Shown here piece by piece: positions 1 through 6,518 of a DNA stretch of 12,180 nt. The position numbers were made by a program, and so were the translations under genes. This stretch comes from CAYXNZ01 sp964553705. GTDB lineage: Bacteria > Patescibacteriota > Patescibacteriia > Patescibacteriales > GWC2-42-12. A model generated the notes under the pieces. It made no database searches and was not told the origin of the DNA. It saw only the letters and a program-made list of their open reading frames with translations. Each line of letters begins with the position of its first letter. Position 1 is the first letter of the stretch. The stretch lies in NCBI GenBank assembly GCA_964553705.1, contig CAZKKV010000027.1, positions 1 through 12,180 on the forward strand. Direction: 5' to 3'.

Positions 1-1020
1 CTAGAAGTTCAGGTACCGTTTTTGCAAAGCGTGGTTGAAGGGGAGTTTAAAATTTTACCGATTTATTTTGGCAATACGGATAATAGCAATTATCAAGCAT
101 TGGTTGAAGCATTGGCAAAAAATATTGGCGACGATGACGTTTTGATTATTTCCACTGATATGTCGCATTATCCAGTGTACGAAGACGCTAATAGAATTGA
201 TAAAGAGACTTTAAACAAAATTAAAACTTGCAACGTAGAGGAATTAGAAAAATATGCCAAAGGAATTTTAAATCAGGGTATAGCTGGTGAGCAGACGGTT
301 TTGTGCGGTATTGATGGCGTGAAGACAGCGATGGTTATGGCTAAGGCATTAAACTGGGAGGCAGAAATTTTGGGATATGAAAATAGTGGAGATGCTATTG
401 GCATTGGTGATCAGAAAAGAGTGGTCGGCTATGGGGCGATTGCTTTTTTTACTAAAACAGACAACGGACAGCAGATAGATGAACTTAATAATAAGCAAAA
501 AGAGCAGCTATTGGATATCGCCAAAGAAACAGTTGAGAATTTTGTAAAAAACGGGAAAATTTCTGAATTCAAGATTAATGACGAGAGATTGAAAAGGCAA
601 GAAGGAGCGTTTGTTACCATAAAAAAGAAAGAACAGTTACGAGGCTGTATTGGTCAGATTATTCCCAGTAAAGAGCCTCTATGGCAGGTGGTTCGCGATA
701 TGGCGATTGAAGCTTGTAGTAAAGACTATCGTTTTGACTCAATAGATAAAAAGGAATTAAGTGAATTAGAGTATGAGATAAGCGTTTTGTCAGCACCAGA
801 AAAAATTAATAGTTGGAAAGATATAGAGATGGGTAAGCATGGGGTAATAGTAAAAAAAGACGGACGTAGCGGGGTGTTTTTACCGCAAGTAGCCGATGAG
901 ACTGGATGGAGTCAGGAAGAGTTTTTATCTCAATTATGTCTACAAAAAGCCGGTTTAGAGCCAGATTGTTATAAAAATAAAGATACGGAATTATTGGTTT
1001 TCACTGTGCAGGTTTTTTAA
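1..1020 (+). CDS. Memo-AMMECR1 fusion protein (AmmeMemoRadiSam system B+A), 5' end outside window
   Basis: The reading frame is open from base 1, where it reads LEVQVPFLQ, the conserved Memo-family segment that normally follows a His-Ser. The real start therefore lies upstream, and the TTG at 22 is not the start. Visible residues 1 to about 155 are the C-terminal half of a Memo domain: the DMSHY motif has its His codon at 166-168, and a Cys-Gly motif (TVLCGIDGV) sits at about 298-324, matching the conserved metal-site Cys region of Memo. Residues from about 165 to 339 form an AMMECR1 domain with the signature LRGCIG at 637-654. The two families, with a radical SAM enzyme, make up the AmmeMemoRadiSam set, whose biochemical function is unsettled; Memo proteins bind metal. 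The radical SAM partner would be expected upstream, outside the window. Family assignment is firm; the role is unknown. Confidence 0.9.
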   Translation, partial: LEVQVPFLQSVVEGEFKILPIYFGNTDNSNYQALVEALAKNIGDDDVLIISTDMSHYPVYEDANRIDKETLNKIKTCNVEELEKYAKGILNQGIAGEQTVLCGIDGVKTAMVMAKALNWEAEILGYENSGDAIGIGDQKRVVGYGAIAFFTKTDNGQQIDELNNKQKEQLLDIAKETVENFVKNGKISEFKINDERLKRQEGAFVTIKKKEQLRGCIGQIIPSKEPLWQVVRDMAIEACSKDYRFDSIDKKELSELEYEISVLSAPEKINSWKDIEMGKHGVIVKKDGRSGVFLPQVADETGWSQEEFLSQLCLQKAGLEPDCYKNKDTELLVFTVQVF

Positions 1021-1036
1021 AAATACCTCACCCCTA

Positions 1037-1062
1037 ACCCCTATCCTAATTAGGAGAGGGGT
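1037..1062. repeat. Inverted repeat downstream of Memo-AMMECR1
   Basis: A 13-bp self-complementary arm pair is centred on AATT, with one mismatch (A1043/G1056): ACCCCTATCCTAA against TTAGGAGAGGGGT. It lies 16 bp after the stop codon of the Memo-AMMECR1 gene. It is followed by purine-rich sequence, not a T tract, so it is not a classical intrinsic terminator. A second CACCCCTAA copy just before the left arm (1030-1037) suggests a dispersed intergenic repeat of the C-rich/G-rich kind. It could still stabilise the 3' end of the upstream mRNA. Confidence 0.6.
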
Positions 1063-1120
1063 GCTGAGTGTAGCAAGGTAGAGAGAGGTCTACAAACATA
1101 GGACGATATTTTGTTTCTAT

Positions 1121-1149
1121 TTGTTTTTTCGTGAAACATTTGTTATATT
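1121..1149 (+). promoter_or_regulatory. Putative promoter of the leader ORF/secreted protein cassette
   Basis: A TTGTTT hexamer (1121-1126) is followed after 17 bp by TATATT (1144-1149), close to the sigma-70 -10 consensus. Transcription from about 1156 would give a roughly 130-nt 5' leader that includes the SD-led small ORF at 1226. The -35 match is weak, so this is a plausible but unproven promoter. Confidence 0.35.
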
Positions 1150-1225
1150 AAAGATAATTTAGTTATTTGTTCTTTTTTTTAAAAATAAACGACTAGTTGC
1201 CCTGGTCAGAAAGGAGAGAAATAAA

Positions 1226-1258
1226 GTGGGCATAGCGACTTGGTTGCCCCCCCCATAA
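1226..1258 (+). CDS. Leader ORF, 10 codons, ending Pro-Pro-Pro-stop
   Basis: A strong SD (AAGGAG, 1211-1216) lies 9 nt before GTG at 1226, which opens a 10-codon frame reading M-G-I-A-T-W-L-P-P-P and then TAA at 1256-1258. The three Pro codons are CCC CCC CCA and cover a run of eight C (1247-1254), striking in this AT-rich sequence. Terminal polyproline before a stop is a known ribosome-stalling context relieved by EF-P, so the ORF could be a regulatory leader for the gene starting 29 nt later at 1288. One added C would remove the stop and join this frame to that gene. Too short for homology; its translation is inferred only from the SD and spacing. It could also be the true start of a longer protein if the C tract is miscounted. 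Confidence 0.4.
   Translation: MGIATWLPPP
1247..1254. repeat. C8 homopolymer tract
   Basis: Eight consecutive C lie inside the leader ORF. A change of +1 (or -2) places the GTG-1226 frame in the frame of the 1288 gene, which is open from 1240 onward. Such tracts are prone to slippage and to consensus error. Confidence 0.6.
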
Positions 1259-1287
1259 ACCGATTCAATGAAACTGGAGGGAATTTT

Positions 1288-1764
1288 ATGAGAATCTTTA
1301 ACTTGGCTGTAAGAGGAAGTCCTGACAGGAGAAAAAGGTTGATTGCGATTTTCTTCGGCATGAGCTTCATCCTCGCTGTTTTTTTACTTGTCCTGCCCAT
1401 CTCGGCAATGGCGGTTGCTTCCGGTGTATCGCCGATGGACAGCTCAATATTAACTTGCACAAACCAGGGGACAGCGTTGACGATGACATCTGCCAACTAC
1501 ATCGGAACGTTGGATGAAAAAAATAAAACTCTCGAGCCGGTAATCCGGACGTCGAATTTAAATGAGCCGATCACTATGAGAAAAAAAAGTATGACGAATG
1601 TGCTCGTCGAAACATCGGTTCAAGAATTCTATGTCGCGTGGAGGACCAAAAAAGGGGTCGTTGTACTCAAATGTCCAAGCTATACCGCAATGAAGGATAG
1701 TCTTTACGCTAAATTATCGAAAATTGGGGCCTCGGGGCCAGCGGTAGAAATTCAGCCGCAATAA
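1288..1764 (+). CDS. Small secreted or membrane-anchored protein, unknown function (158 aa)
   Basis: I do not recognise the family. The start at ATG 1288 is chosen because GGAGGG (1276-1281) lies 6 nt upstream; the in-frame TTG at 1240 has no such site. The protein opens with a basic segment (RGSPDRRKR, residues 9-17), then a hydrophobic stretch at residues 18-44 ending in small residues (ISAMAVASG), which fits a signal peptide with cleavage after residue 42 or 44, or an uncleaved membrane anchor. The remaining about 115 residues are polar with two cysteines (C57 and C129) that could form a disulfide. Codon use is richer in C- and G-ending codons (ATC, GTC, CTC, TCG, CCG) than in neighbouring genes, suggesting a different origin. 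A perfect terminator follows directly, so with the leader ORF it forms a self-contained cassette. Confidence 0.7.
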   Translation: MRIFNLAVRGSPDRRKRLIAIFFGMSFILAVFLLVLPISAMAVASGVSPMDSSILTCTNQGTALTMTSANYIGTLDEKNKTLEPVIRTSNLNEPITMRKKSMTNVLVETSVQEFYVAWRTKKGVVVLKCPSYTAMKDSLYAKLSKIGASGPAVEIQPQ

Positions 1765-1787
1765 AAAAATGGATTTGTGAAATACCG

Positions 1788-1824
1788 AGACGGAATCTTT
1801 GACAAGATTCCGTCTTTCTTTATT
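1788..1824 (+). terminator. Rho-independent terminator of the 1288 gene
   Basis: A perfect 12-bp stem (AGACGGAATCTT, 1788-1799, with AAGATTCCGTCT, 1804-1815) closes a TGAC tetraloop and is followed by a T-rich tract. It begins 24 nt after the stop codon. Confidence 0.9.
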
Positions 1825-1848
1825 TTTTTAAAATTTATTTATAAACAG

Positions 1849-1882
1849 AAAGACTAAATCTCTAAGCATAGATTTAGTCTTT
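1849..1882 (-). terminator. Rho-independent terminator of uvrA, possibly bidirectional
   Basis: A perfect 13-bp stem (AAAGACTAAATCT, 1849-1861, with its complement at 1870-1882) has an 8-nt loop. It starts 23 nt past the uvrA stop on the minus strand, where the stem runs into TTTCTGTTTA. The plus side also runs into T-rich sequence, so it may back up the terminator of the convergent gene. Confidence 0.8.
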
Positions 1883-1905
1883 TATTATATCCTTTGTTAT
1901 TTTTA

Positions 1906-4767
1906 TTAAAAAATTTTTGACAAGTATTGACCGGTGTAAGATTTTTTTATTTTAGCTACATCTTTCGGTGTTCCTTGGGCGACGATTTCGCCACCTTTGT
2001 CGCCACCTTCTGGTCCCAAATCAATAACCCAGTCAACTGATTTAATTACATCCAAATTGTGTTCAATGATTAAAACAGTATTACCTTTGTCGACTAAACG
2101 GTTCAATACGTCGAGTAATCTCTTGATGTCGTCAAAGTGTAGACCAGTAGTTGGTTCGTCTAAAATATAAAGAGTTCTGCCAGTTGCTCGGCGGGATAAT
2201 TCAGTCGCCAATTTTACTCTCTGGGCTTCACCGCCTGATAAGGTAGTGGCTGACTGACCGAGTTTAATATAGCCGAGTCCGACTTCAAAAAGTGTGGCTA
2301 ATTTTTGGTAAATAATTGGAATGTTTTTAAAGAAATGCATGGCTTCTTCAATTGTCATATGTAGAATTTCGGATATATTTTTTTCTTTGTAGTGTATTTC
2401 TAGCGCTTCTTGGTTATATCTTTTTCCGTGACAGATATCGCATTCGACATAGATATCTGGAAGAAATTGCATTTCAATTTTTACCATACCGTCGCCACCG
2501 CAAGCTTCACAGCGGCCACCAACGACATTAAAGGAGAAGCGTCCGGCTTTGTAGCCTCTAATTTTGGCTTCGGGTAGAGAGGCAAACAAGTCGCGAATAG
2601 GGGTAAAAGCGCCAGTATAAGTTGCTGGATTAGAGCGTGGAGTACGGCCGATTGGTGATTGATCAATATTTATAACTTTATTTATATATTCCAAACCTTC
2701 TATTTTGTCATGCTTACCTGGCTGAATTTTTGTTCGATAGAACTTCTTCGTCAAAGAGTTGGCTAGAATATCGGTCATCAAAGTTGATTTACCAGAACCA
2801 GATACTCCGGTAATGGCGATAAATTTACCCAAAGGAAATTCAACGTCAATATTTTTTAGATTATGTTCGCTGGCGCCGATTATTTTTATTTTTTTACCGA
2901 TACCAGTGCGATACTTTTTTGGCAGAGGGATGCTCTTTTGACCGCTTAAATATTTGCCAGTAATAGATTTTGCGGATTTTTTAATTTTTACTGGTGTTCC
3001 CTGAGCGATTATTTCTCCGCCGTGTTCGCCAGCACCTGGTCCGATGTCGACAAGCCAATCAGCTGCTAGCATAGTTGTTTCGTCATGCTCAACCACAATA
3101 ACCGTATTGCCCAAATCGCGCAGAGCTTTGAGGGTATGGATTAATTTATTGTTATCTTTTTGGTGTAAACCGATTGACGGTTCGTCTAAAATATAAAGCA
3201 CTCCAGTCAGAGCTGAGCCAATTTGTGTAGCTAAACGAATGCGTTGGGCTTCTCCGCCTGACAAAGTGTTAGCTGAACGATTAAGCGTTAAATAATTAAG
3301 GCCGACATTGGTTAAAAAATCTAGTCTGGTTTTTATTTCTTTTAATATCTGAGCAGAAATTTTTTTATCACGAACAGATAAAACCTTTTTTTTATCAATA
3401 TGTAAAAAGAATTTTTTAGTCTCATCGATAGTTTTATTCGTAATATCATGAATTGAGTGGTCTCCGACTTTAACGCCGAGAATTTCTGGCTTCAATCTTT
3501 TGCCCTGACAGGACGGACAAATTAGGACTCGCATATATTGTTCAATCTCTTTGCGAATATAATCTGACTCGGTTTGTTGATATCGTCTCTCAAGATTCGG
3601 GATTATACCTTCAAATTCTGTTGTTAATTCTCCAGAAAAGCGATTGCTTTCGTAATCAACATTGTAGTTTTTATCACCAGTGCCATAAAGGACGATGTCT
3701 AATTGTTTTTTCGTTAAGTCTTTTACTGGAACGTTTAGATCAAAGCCGTGTCTTTGGGCGACTGTACCGAGGATGCGCATCATCCATGTTTGACCGTTAG
3801 GTGCGCCGTGTGACCATGGTTTAATTGCTCCTTGAGCGATCGTTAAATTAAAATTAATTATTAGTTTTGGGTCTATTTCCAATTTTGTACCCAAACCAGC
3901 ACAATCTGGACAGGCACCATGAGGAGAATTAAATGAAAAATTTCTTGGTTCTAGCTCGGGTAAATTAATACCGCAAGTCGGACAGGCAAATAATTGAGAG
4001 TAGACATTTTCTTTTGTTGAATTTTTATTTTTACTTGTTTCAACTAACGCGATAGTAATTAATCCATTGGCTAATTCTAGTGCTTTTTCAGTTGATTCAG
4101 TTAATCGGGCGGCGTCTTCTTTGTTGTCGTTAATGGTTAAATAATCAATAATTATATCCAGATTATGTTTTTTGTTTTTATCAACGGTTAAATCGGCGAA
4201 TTCTTCCAAAGAATAAATTTTTTTATCAAATCTAACTCGAGAATAGCCGGCTTTGGCAATACCCTCTAAAATATTTTTATGTTCACCCTTTTTGTCTTTG
4301 ATTACTGGCGCTAAAATAAAAATAGTTTTTTGGGCGTAATTTTTTTTAATTTGATTAACAATTTCGTCAATTGAATGGTGTTTTATTTTTTGACCGCAAA
4401 TTGGGCAATGAGGTATGCCGATTCGTGCAAAAAGCAAGCGTAAATAATCGTAAATTTCTGTAATCGTGCCAACGGTTGAACGTGGATTATGAGTAGTTGA
4501 TTTTTGGTCAATTGAAATCGCTGGCGACAGACCTTCAATTAGGTCAACATCTGGTTTATCCATCAGACCGATAAATTGTCGGGCGTATGAAGACAATGAT
4601 TCAACATAGCGACGCTGGCCTTCAGCATAGAGAGTGTCAAAAGCTAGAGAAGATTTGCCTGAACCAGATAGACCAGTGAAAACAATTAGTTTGTTGCGTG
4701 GAATTTCCAAGCTAACATTTTTTAAGTTATGAACGCGGGCACCTTTAATTTTTATAACGTTAGTCAT
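1906..4767 (-). CDS. uvrA: UvrA, excinuclease ABC subunit A (953 aa)
   Basis: This is the damage-recognition ATPase of nucleotide excision repair; it acts as a dimer with UvrB in the cytoplasm. Length and order match full-size UvrA. The first Walker A is GLSGSGKS (residues 32-39). A first zinc module near residues 260-290 has paired CxxC motifs (CPTCG ... CPDCAG). The first ABC signature is LSGGEAQRIRLA, with Walker B YILDEPSIGLH. The second Walker A (GVSGSGKST) is near residue 655. The second zinc module (CEACGGDG ... CDICHGKR) is near residue 750, and the second signature LSGGEAQRVKLA is followed by YILDEPTTGLH. All catalytic elements are intact. ATG 4767 has no clear SD. The gene is monocistronic here, with its own promoter and a terminator, and no LexA-type box was recognised upstream. 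Confidence 0.98.
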   Translation of the reverse strand: MTNVIKIKGARVHNLKNVSLEIPRNKLIVFTGLSGSGKSSLAFDTLYAEGQRRYVESLSSYARQFIGLMDKPDVDLIEGLSPAISIDQKSTTHNPRSTVGTITEIYDYLRLLFARIGIPHCPICGQKIKHHSIDEIVNQIKKNYAQKTIFILAPVIKDKKGEHKNILEGIAKAGYSRVRFDKKIYSLEEFADLTVDKNKKHNLDIIIDYLTINDNKEDAARLTESTEKALELANGLITIALVETSKNKNSTKENVYSQLFACPTCGINLPELEPRNFSFNSPHGACPDCAGLGTKLEIDPKLIINFNLTIAQGAIKPWSHGAPNGQTWMMRILGTVAQRHGFDLNVPVKDLTKKQLDIVLYGTGDKNYNVDYESNRFSGELTTEFEGIIPNLERRYQQTESDYIRKEIEQYMRVLICPSCQGKRLKPEILGVKVGDHSIHDITNKTIDETKKFFLHIDKKKVLSVRDKKISAQILKEIKTRLDFLTNVGLNYLTLNRSANTLSGGEAQRIRLATQIGSALTGVLYILDEPSIGLHQKDNNKLIHTLKALRDLGNTVIVVEHDETTMLAADWLVDIGPGAGEHGGEIIAQGTPVKIKKSAKSITGKYLSGQKSIPLPKKYRTGIGKKIKIIGASEHNLKNIDVEFPLGKFIAITGVSGSGKSTLMTDILANSLTKKFYRTKIQPGKHDKIEGLEYINKVINIDQSPIGRTPRSNPATYTGAFTPIRDLFASLPEAKIRGYKAGRFSFNVVGGRCEACGGDGMVKIEMQFLPDIYVECDICHGKRYNQEALEIHYKEKNISEILHMTIEEAMHFFKNIPIIYQKLATLFEVGLGYIKLGQSATTLSGGEAQRVKLATELSRRATGRTLYILDEPTTGLHFDDIKRLLDVLNRLVDKGNTVLIIEHNLDVIKSVDWVIDLGPEGGDKGGEIVAQGTPKDVAKIKKSYTGQYLSKIF

Positions 4768-4800
4768 ATTTAATTTAGCCCCAGCAAAAACTTACCGAGG

Positions 4801-4816
4801 TAATCTAGTCAGATTA
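4801..4816. repeat. Short inverted repeat in the uvrA 5' leader
   Basis: TAATCT (4801-4806) and AGATTA (4811-4816) are perfect complements around AGTC. The site lies 34-49 bp upstream of the uvrA start, just downstream of the predicted transcription start. It could be an operator or a small RNA hairpin, and its short arms could also arise by chance in AT-rich DNA. Confidence 0.35.
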
Positions 4817-4837
4817 TGAGTTAGAATAACGACGTTT

Positions 4838-4866
4838 ATTATACACAAGAAAAGAGATAATAGCAA
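4838..4866 (-). promoter_or_regulatory. uvrA promoter
   Basis: On the minus strand TTGCTA (complement of 4861-4866) precedes a perfect TATAAT (complement of 4838-4843) by 17 bp. Transcription would start near 4831, giving a leader of about 64 nt before the uvrA ATG. Confidence 0.65.
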
Positions 4867-5098
4867 GAGTTGCGATATTTAATTTTTATTGTTAAACTAG
4901 TTGTATTCTAAAGTTAGCTGATTAATAGAGTAAAAAGTTGAAAAGTTTATAAAGTTAAAAGTAGTAATCGTTGGTTTTTTTGTTATTTTTGACTTAATCA
5001 TAATAGATTTTTGCCTATTTCTCTATCGCTTCAGTAAGGTGAGCGGGAATGACAAAAAGAGACATAAATAAAAAATTGAAAAGTAAAAAAATTTTTTG

Positions 5099-5118
5099 TT
5101 ACGTAGCATGCTACGTAA
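5099..5118. promoter_or_regulatory. Perfect 20-bp palindrome upstream of rmuC, possible operator
   Basis: TTACGTAGCA is followed directly by its exact reverse complement TGCTACGTAA, with no spacer. It lies 58 bp before the rmuC ATG and immediately upstream of a TATAAA element (5123-5128), where a bound dimeric protein would cover the -35 region. The palindrome is seen directly; the operator role is inferred. Confidence 0.5.
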
Positions 5119-5176
5119 TAGATATAAATTAGTAATTTTTGACTCATTGTTTTTATTAAAAATTAAGATATTAAAT

Positions 5177-6262
5177 ATGGAAGGTGCAATTATATTTTTA
5201 TTAGTTTTGTTGATTATCGTAATTGCGGGTTTAATTTTTGCTCAATTTAAAAAAGGCGGTCCAGCTGATACAGAAAAATTAATCACTATGATGGAAAAAT
5301 TAGCCCAATTGTCCGAACAGAATAAGGATTTACGGCAAGTTCTTGATACCAAACTATCGGAAAATCATAGAACAACCCAAGAGCATTTTGGACAAACCAC
5401 TAAAATTATTCAAGGAATAACTGGACAATCAGCCAAGCTAATTACTGACGTAACAGAAAAGTTGACTAAATTAGACGAAACAAATAAGCAGGTAGTGAAC
5501 TTTTCAGCCCAATTACAAAATTTGCAGGATATTTTAAAAAATCCAAAACAGCGAGGTGTTTTGGGCGAGTATTTTTTGGAAGAAACATTGAAAAATGTTT
5601 TACCGCCTAATTCTTATCAGATGCAATATCCATTTAAAGACGGTAGTATAGTAGATGCTGTTGTATTTGTTAAAGATAAAGTTATCCCAGTAGATTCAAA
5701 ATTTAGTTTGGAAAACTATGAGAAACTATTAAATACCAGCGACGGTGAGACAAGAGAGAAATATGAAAAAGCTTTTAAACAGGATTTAAAAACTAGAATT
5801 GATGAGACTGCCAAATATGTTAAACCGGGTGAAAAAACAATGGATTTTGCTTTTATGTTTATTCCATCAGAAGCGATTTATTATGATTTATTAATAAACA
5901 AAGTTGGAGCAGTACAGATTAATACACGTGATTTAATTGAATATGCTTTTAAAGAAAAGCATGTAATAATCGTTTCGCCGACTTCTTTTTTGGCTTACTT
6001 GCAGACGGTTTTACAAGGATTACGGGCGTTACAGATTGAAGAAAGTGCTAAATCAATCAGAGGTAATGTTGAAAAATTGAATCGACATATTTTAAGCTAT
6101 GATGATTTTATGAAAAAACTGGGAATTAGTATGTCAACGACAGTTAATCATTATAATAATGCCTATAAAGAGTTTAAAAAGATTGATAAAGATGTAGCGA
6201 AAATAACTGAAGGTGAATCAGAGATTGAGCCGATGGCTATTGATAGACCAAAGGCAGAATAA
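5177..6262 (+). CDS. rmuC: RmuC family protein (361 aa)
   Basis: RmuC proteins limit recombination between inverted repeats and are predicted to carry a restriction-endonuclease-like fold; their exact activity is not settled. The start at ATG 5177 places a single membrane helix at residues 4-22 (AIIFLLVLLIIVIAGLIF), typical for the family, followed by a lysine-rich stop-transfer. Residues of about 30-105 form a polar coiled-coil-like stretch (EKLAQLSEQNKDLRQVLD). The RmuC domain follows, with KNPKQRGVLGEYFLEETL and then VDAVVFVKDKVIPVDSKFSLENYEKLL in two adjoining pieces, then FMFIPSEAIYYDLL and HVIIVSPTSFLAYLQTVL. It is shorter than the E. coli protein (about 475 aa), mainly in the N-terminal coiled coil. 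No SD is visible. The start 27 codons upstream (TTG 5096) is rejected. It stands alone, with an intergenic repeat downstream. Confidence 0.93.
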   Translation: MEGAIIFLLVLLIIVIAGLIFAQFKKGGPADTEKLITMMEKLAQLSEQNKDLRQVLDTKLSENHRTTQEHFGQTTKIIQGITGQSAKLITDVTEKLTKLDETNKQVVNFSAQLQNLQDILKNPKQRGVLGEYFLEETLKNVLPPNSYQMQYPFKDGSIVDAVVFVKDKVIPVDSKFSLENYEKLLNTSDGETREKYEKAFKQDLKTRIDETAKYVKPGEKTMDFAFMFIPSEAIYYDLLINKVGAVQINTRDLIEYAFKEKHVIIVSPTSFLAYLQTVLQGLRALQIEESAKSIRGNVEKLNRHILSYDDFMKKLGISMSTTVNHYNNAYKEFKKIDKDVAKITEGESEIEPMAIDRPKAE

Positions 6263-6297
6263 TGAGTGATATTTGTATATTAATAGTTTTTATTTTT

Positions 6298-6415
6298 TGT
6301 CATTCCCAACTTGATTGGGAATCCAGAGGTTAATAGTAAAAATATTTAAAAATATCTCACTTTTTATATTAGTTGTGTGATTTTAAACTAGATTCCCGCC
6401 TTCGCGGGAATGACA
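6298..6415. repeat. Palindromic intergenic repeat (double hairpin, MITE-like layout)
   Basis: The outer ends TGTCATTCCC (6298-6307) and GGGAATGACA (6406-6415) are perfect 10-bp inverted repeats. Each end also folds alone: ATTCCCAA/TTGGGAAT (6302-6309 with 6315-6322) and ATTCCCGC/GCGGGAAT (6392-6399 with 6404-6411). The AT-rich centre carries no ORF. The same right-end sequence recurs at 5043-5054. Elements reading ATTCCCGC...GCGGGAATGACA are common dispersed repeats in many bacterial genomes. It may also act as the 3' end of the rmuC transcript. Confidence 0.75.
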
Positions 6416-6518
6416 GAGGGGGAGGGCGGGAATTGTAGATGTCAATTAATTCGCTGACAGTTTTTCAAAAAAGGAGACAGGAATAACGAAAAAATTATAA
6501 ACTACGAATAAACAAAGT

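Larger units (their letters stand above)
4768..5176. other. Divergent intergenic region between uvrA and rmuC
   Basis: These 409 bp hold the uvrA promoter and leader hairpin, a 12-bp match (5043-5054, GCGGGAATGACA) to the right end of the intergenic repeat at 6404-6415, a perfect 20-bp palindrome at 5099-5118, and a possible TATAAA -10 element at 5123-5128 for rmuC. The remainder is AT-rich with no gene that I can support. TTG 5096 opens an in-frame extension of rmuC, but that extension would be encoded partly by the palindrome and is not credible. Confidence 0.6.

Noticed and set aside
1064..1225. Possible tRNA or riboswitch in the leader before 1226
   Set aside because: I could find no cloverleaf or known aptamer core; only a weak promoter and an SD are supportable.
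1240..1287. TTG 1240 as the start of the secreted protein
   Set aside because: No SD upstream, while ATG 1288 has GGAGGG at ideal spacing. Kept only as the open stretch relevant to the C-tract frame switch.
1206..1496. 96-codon minus-strand frame
   Set aside because: It lies opposite the SD-led 1288 gene and its leader, and shows no SD or family features of its own.
5096..5176. 27-codon N-terminal extension of RmuC from TTG 5096
   Set aside because: It is encoded by the palindrome and AT-rich leader, and would put residues before the membrane helix that normally starts this family.
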